NCBI GenBank assembly: GCA_002350445.1
Contig: DEEV01000005.1
Coordinates: 28,860 to 36,310 of the forward strand
Direction: 5' to 3'
Source: Treponema sp. UBA2869
Lineage (GTDB): Bacteria > Spirochaetota > Spirochaetia > Treponematales > Treponemataceae
Length of the DNA stretch: 7,451 bases
Below the pieces are notes generated by a model, which saw only the letters and a list, made by a program, of their open reading frames with translations, was not told where the DNA came from and made no database searches. The position numbers and the translations under genes are program-made. This document shows positions 1 through 6,000 of this stretch, in pieces. The number at the start of each line of letters is the position of its first letter. The stretch's first letter is position 1.

Positions 1-3000
1 CCCCCGCAACCGCCGTATTACTGTATGCAGTTTTAATAGTAACGTTCTCAAGCTTTCCTGCTTTAGCAAGGTTAAAGCCGTAAACTGTTACTTTTTCTTC
101 CGAACCGCCAGATTCATATTTTGAACCGCCGTCAAATCTGTAATAGATTGGGTAGTGACCAAGCGCCGTTCTGTTGTATGCCGAACCTCTGTCCGAATTG
201 TATTCAACAGAAGCTGTTGTTGTTTCTTCATCGTCATCACTCTGGTCTGCCGGGCTCAAATGAGTCTTAATTGCTGTAATATATGGAACAATATCCATTT
301 TGTAAGACGGAACATTGTACTGTGTTACATCATATTTTGCGTCTGCGCCGGTTGAATAGCCTGTTGTAAATGTTGTATCAGACGGATTATCTCCGCGCGC
401 ATCAACCGCATAAATGTGAACCAACTTATCAACGTCTGCAAGTTTTGCAATAAAGGCTGTATCAACGTTAAGTTCCCATTCGGCTTTGTGACCTTCGGTG
501 TTACAGTAAACATCTTTTACCGCAAAAGACCAGCCGTTTGTACTGAGCGCAGTTGTTACATTTCCAGAAGAATCTTTTTCTGCACAGCCGGTAGCAATTA
601 CCCACTCTCCGTTTGTATATGTTGCGGCCAGAGTTTTTGAACCTATATTTTTATGACCGTCAAAACTTACAGAAAGAGTCTTAAGATTTATATCATCATA
701 AGCAGTACCGCGGATTGTAATCTTTCCAGAAACCTTAGGGTCGCGGTCCATTAAACCTGTTCCAGATGAACTGAAAATAGACGGCAAATCTTCTGAAATT
801 TCTATGTGACCATTTTTAAGGCTGCCACCGTAAAGGCTGTTATTGCCGCTTCCTGTTTTTTTCCAGAAGAACGGATCAATTGCAACCTTTGGTTTATTTG
901 CGTCAGTATACTGAATGTTCAATGCAACCTGAATTCTTGCACTTAAAGCAGGATTAGCCGCATTCGATTCAGGGTCGTAAGAAGTTCCGGCTGTGCTGTC
1001 CCAGATTGTAATATCAAACAGTGTCGGCTCGCTGGCAGACGTACTGTTTCCAATTGCCTTAAGAAGTTCATCGCCAAACTTAATTCTATATGAGTCTGTT
1101 TCTGTTCCGCTTCCTGTATGACCCAAAATATAGCCGGAAGCATCATCAGAATTTCTATAATAACCGGAATCATCTTTTGAAGTATCAATAAAATCATCAT
1201 GACCGGTTCCAAGGTCATTATTTTTAGCTTTTGTCTTATATTCGCCGGCATAATTATATGTTCCGCTTGCGACATTATAAGCTGCTCTAAACTGTGCAGC
1301 TGTTCCAATCAGATAGCTGTAATGAAGGCTTCCGTTTCCGCCAACAAGTTCTGGAATAAAGCCTATTTCGTGTTTAACTTCGTTTCCGCCGATATCGCTG
1401 GTATATGGAGCCGGAATTGCATCTTCTGCAGTTGCAGGAAGTCCAAGCATTTTGCGGTTTACAGTTGTTCCCGAAATTGCCATTTTAGAAGTAACTTCGC
1501 TTGAACGGTCTACTGTAGTTCCGCCAATTTCTACTGTTCGTTTTGAGTAATATTCTGTAACAGTTTCGCCGGCATCAACTGCATTATTTCCATTAAAGTC
1601 GTACCAGATTTTTACGCTTGCAATGCGCGGCGCGTTGTTTTCTACCTTTGCATTTGTAACAGAGCCTTTTACAAAGTTTCCTGCTTTATCAAATGCAACA
1701 TAATAAATTTCTATAGAACCATCCGGAATATTGTTGCTGTTGATGCTTCCTGTCCAGATTGTAGTGCCGTTTGCAGTTGCAACGCTCTCAATCATTCCGT
1801 CATCTGTGTTATCTGAACTGTCAGAATAGTAACCGTAGTTTTCGTCTGTAGTATAAGTATTTTTTCCCGGTGATTCAGCTTCCTGATCTACAACGTGGCC
1901 AATTGCAAAGAAAATGTCCGAACCTGCAAGAGTTTCTGCCGGGTTAGAATCAAGAGTAATGCTTCCAGAATCCTTTGATTGAATTACATAATAAGCACCA
2001 CCAAATTTTACAAGACCGCCCTTATGAATGTTTGGTTTTGCCGCAGTAGCCGCATTAAGATTTACCTTTGCACCTTCAATTGTAGTTGAAGTTCCCCTTA
2101 CCCAGTAAAGACCTTCTGCTCCTTCTTCTACATCAGCAGAAGCTCCGGTGTAGCTTAATGCGTTGCCGGAAGCATCTTTTCTGATATAAGAATCATAAAC
2201 CTTTTCATAACCACTTATTGTACGCTTAAAGAAGAATACCAGTTTTGAGAATCCACTTTCGTTTGTATTTTCGTAAACTGCCGAACCAAGTGTATAGAAA
2301 CCGTTGCTGTTTACAACATCCTTTTCTATTGCAAAGTTCGTGCCGCCGGCTGCTTCAAGAACCGGTTTTTTATTATCATACTTAACGCTAAAGCTTCTTA
2401 TATCGCTCTTTTCATCATTATCTTCAATTTCAAAATCATAAGAAAGAGTTCCAAAACTTTCGGCTTCTCTTGAACCGATGCGGTAATTAATTATGTATCC
2501 TTTTGTTTCAACGCCGCTGTTTGTCCAGGTTTTCTGAATTTTTGAAGAACCTGTTGTGCCTGTAAGAAGATTATATTCTGTGCCGCCTTCTGGAGTTACA
2601 GTTGCCGATTTGATGTCACTTTCATCTTCGACACTGCCCGAAAGCCACCATTCACCGTTTAGCCACATATTATCTTCGTATTCGCGCGAAATAAATGATT
2701 TTGTATAAACTGTTCCGCCCACAGTGATTGAATTTACAGTACCGTCACTTCCTACACTTACCGCAGAAATTGCTGTTTCGCCTGTACGGCAGCCCGCATC
2801 TGTATATGCTTTTTCACTTGCCGCAGGATATGCAGTATTTGTATAAACAATAGAAGTTCCGTTTACCCATTCATACTGGTAAACATAGAAAGGAACGCTT
2901 GAACCAAATTTAGGCTTGTCCGAGTCAATTGTAAGAGGAACATCGTCCGCAGGGTCAAGGTCGTTAATGTTGCCGTCTGAGTCGCGTACATAAAGACGAA

Positions 3001-6000
3001 GTGCAATTGTACGGTTTCCGCTTGCGGCATTAAGTTCTGACGATTTATTTAATGTATAGTTCCAGGTTACTTCAGAACTTTCTGTGCCCGAAGTTTTAAT
3101 TGCGTAAATATTTCCTTTAACATTTTCGATAGGATAATCAGCTGCTACAAGAGTTTTTCCCGTTCCAAGTGCAGTTTCAAAAGCCGCTTTTACAGCCGAC
3201 GCAGCCGCAGTTTTATCTGAGCCAGAATTCTGCCACAAAGCCGCATTAAAGCCTGTTGCAGAATTGTAATTAGGATCAATCTGAATATAAGTTGCGCTAA
3301 TTTTCTTGTTGTCGCTTGCAGTTCCCTGAGCACGAATCTTACCGCTGGCAGTTCCTGTTGTTGCCGTAGGGTAATCCATTCTGATTGTAGGAATATCGCC
3401 CTGAGGATCAACTTTAAGATTAAAGGTTTCAACGCTCTTATTTTTGTTTGCATCTGTTACAAGGAAGTGGAAATAGAACGTTTTGATAGTTGTGTAAAGC
3501 TCTGTTCCGCCAACCTCATCATCTGCAGAAAGTTTCTTTACAATTTTTCCCTTTATTGAACTGTCTGCTGACTCGCTTACAATAATTCCATAAGGAGTTC
3601 CAGAAGCCGCAGCCGAACCGTAAAGTTCTGTGAACAGTTTTTTATGACTCTTTTCGTGAGTATAACCGTCCATATTTTCAACATCGCCGTCAACGTATAA
3701 ACGCCAGCTGCTTACACTGCCTTTAAGCTGTTTTGGCGCATTTGCAGAAGTTGATTCAACTGCCCATATAGAATCAGTTGCAGGAATTTCTGTGGCTGAA
3801 CTGTTAATAATATATTTTACAGTTGTTTCATCATCTGCATCGTAAGTTTTTCCTTTTAATACAAACGAATCTCCAACCTGCATTCCTTCTGTATGACTTT
3901 CTACGCTAAGAACAGCCGGCTTGTTGTCTACAGTAACAGAGAAGGCCTGCATTTTCTTAAGTCCGGCATTGTCTTCTACAACAACCGTAAACTGAATCAT
4001 TCCGCTTGCGTTTGCATTAAGAGTTGAAATATCAATATCACTTAAAGTCCATTCATGATACTGATTATCCTGATATTCAGGCTTATTATATGGATCTGGC
4101 TGTGATGTTCTTGAAACAGACTTCAATTCGTTATGTTCGCTGTCCAGAACAGAAACTTTGTTAATTCCATTAGAATCCTGAGCTTCTATTCTGATTGCAA
4201 ATTTTGTATATACGCCGCCAAAATGCAGCATAGATGAAATTCCTGTAAATGCAGAACAGGTAAGTCCTTCTGAATTACATTCTGCAAACTGAAGGTTTTT
4301 TGATTCCGGCTTGTTAATATCAACCTTAAGGTAAAGTTGTGAATCTTTATAACCGTCAGAATTTGTTCCAAATATAAATTTCTGAACTGAAGAACCTGAT
4401 GAACCTGTAACTGTTTTTTCGCTGCAAAGCTTTGGTGAACGGTAATCCGTAGACGTTAAAGCAGAAATGTCCGCACAAGATTCAAAGAATTCTTGTGAAC
4501 CAAATGAATCTTTCTGAGTTACGCGGAATTTAATTGTATAGCCTGCATCGTCAAGGTCAAGCGTCCATGAACCGTTAGAAACAGGAATTTGCGTCCAATC
4601 AGTTTCCGGAGTTGCCGCTGTTGATGCTTTATATTCAAATTTTGTTATTTCATCGTCATCGGTAAGTGTACCAATAACGGTCTTAATATTTTTAAGCCAG
4701 ATAGAATTTGAAGAAGTCATTCCATCAAGATCGAGGTTTGTAAATTTAATTACAGGGCGGTCACTGTCCTGATTTACCTTAATTTTTTTAATTGAGCCCG
4801 CATTAGAAACAAGAAGCTCTTCCGGCGTCTTTAAAGGCTTTCTGAAGGTAAGTTCACTTGCGCCAGTTGGAGTAAAGGTTGCAAGCTCTGTATTGTCTGT
4901 AACTGTTGCAGATTCGCCGGTTCCCGAAGTTGTATCAAGACTGCGGTTTTGTGCCGTATCGCTTGCAACTGCGCAAACGTAAACAATCGTATCGTCTTCG
5001 ATTGTACCGAATGCTTCTTTTGTATCTATATCTGTTGACCAGTTATAGCCTTCAGTTGAATTAAACTGGGCAAGATAGTGCCATGATTTATATGCCGTTC
5101 CGGCTGTGTCGTTTCCGTCTTTGTCTATCCAGTAAACCAGATCAACTTTAGAAAGGTCTGCGTCGTTTGCAGTTCCGTTTAACGTGATTTTTCCGTTTAC
5201 AACCGGAGGATTATTTTCTTCAGTTGCACTTGAAATTGGATTTATAGAAACTGTCGGTTTTTCAGAGTCAGTTTTCAGCGTGAACAAGGTCTGGTCTGTA
5301 TAATTTCCGGCCTTGTCGTAGACGCGGGCGTAAACAGTGTTATTTCCCTGATTAAGCGCCTTAATGTCGGCGGCTGGAATGGAAAGTGCCCAGTTGTAAG
5401 TGCCAGGTGCAACACCGGTTTCAGTTGCCACTGTAATTTCCGGTGTTGAACCGGCTGCGGCACTAGAATTAAGCGTATATTTTGGCGAAGCAAAGCTCTG
5501 GCTGTTAATATTTATAAGGATTTTGTCTATTCCGCTGCCTGCGTCCGTTGCTGTTCCTATTACAGTAACAGCCGAACGTCCGTTTTTAACTTCAGGATCA
5601 TTTGAAACTGCCTTACCGTCAACTGTAGAAACTGCCATTGTCGGGTTCTTTGTATCAATCTTTGCACTCAGCTTTATAAAAGAATCTATGTCTGTTTCTT
5701 TTCCAGCTACATTTCCAACTTTATCTGTAGCTCTAAGGCTGAGAATAACATCTTTTTTATCTGCATCACCTGTATCAATTGTAAGGTTATAAATAAACGA
5801 AGATGTTCCTGGAATTTCGGTCCATTCTGCATCTGGATCAGTTGGTGGATCCTTTGTAATTTCAATTTTAGAAACGCCGCTTGCCCAGTTTTCAGTTCCG
5901 TCAGAAACACCTCCGGCAATTGTAAGCGTATTCGTTCTGTACCAGCCTTCTGCTGAAGCGGTTGTTGCAATATATGGTTTTACTGCATTTGCAGCCGGAG

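Noticed and set aside
943..1308. Minus-strand open frame of 121 codons in another phase
   Set aside because: It overlaps module 14 on the same strand in a different frame. The main frame continues through without interruption; the alternative gives a Leu/Ile/Gln-rich product with no domain pattern. The other short alternative frames on this strand are the same kind of shadow.
4186..4371. In-frame internal ATG codons as possible separate gene starts (for example the Met residues in module 9)
   Set aside because: The main frame is open on both sides, the Ig-like modules continue across these points, and no stop codon or intergenic gap precedes any Met.
4783..4789. T runs on the plus strand as possible rho-independent terminators
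   Set aside because: These runs are Lys codons (AAA AAA) of the main frame read from the other strand, and no GC-rich hairpin precedes them.
5400..5792. Plus-strand open frame of 130 codons starting with ATG
   Set aside because: It lies antisense to modules 5 and 6, whose frame is open and clearly protein-like. Its translation has no recognisable domain, no convincing ribosome site was found, and such frames are expected opposite a long gene of this codon composition.
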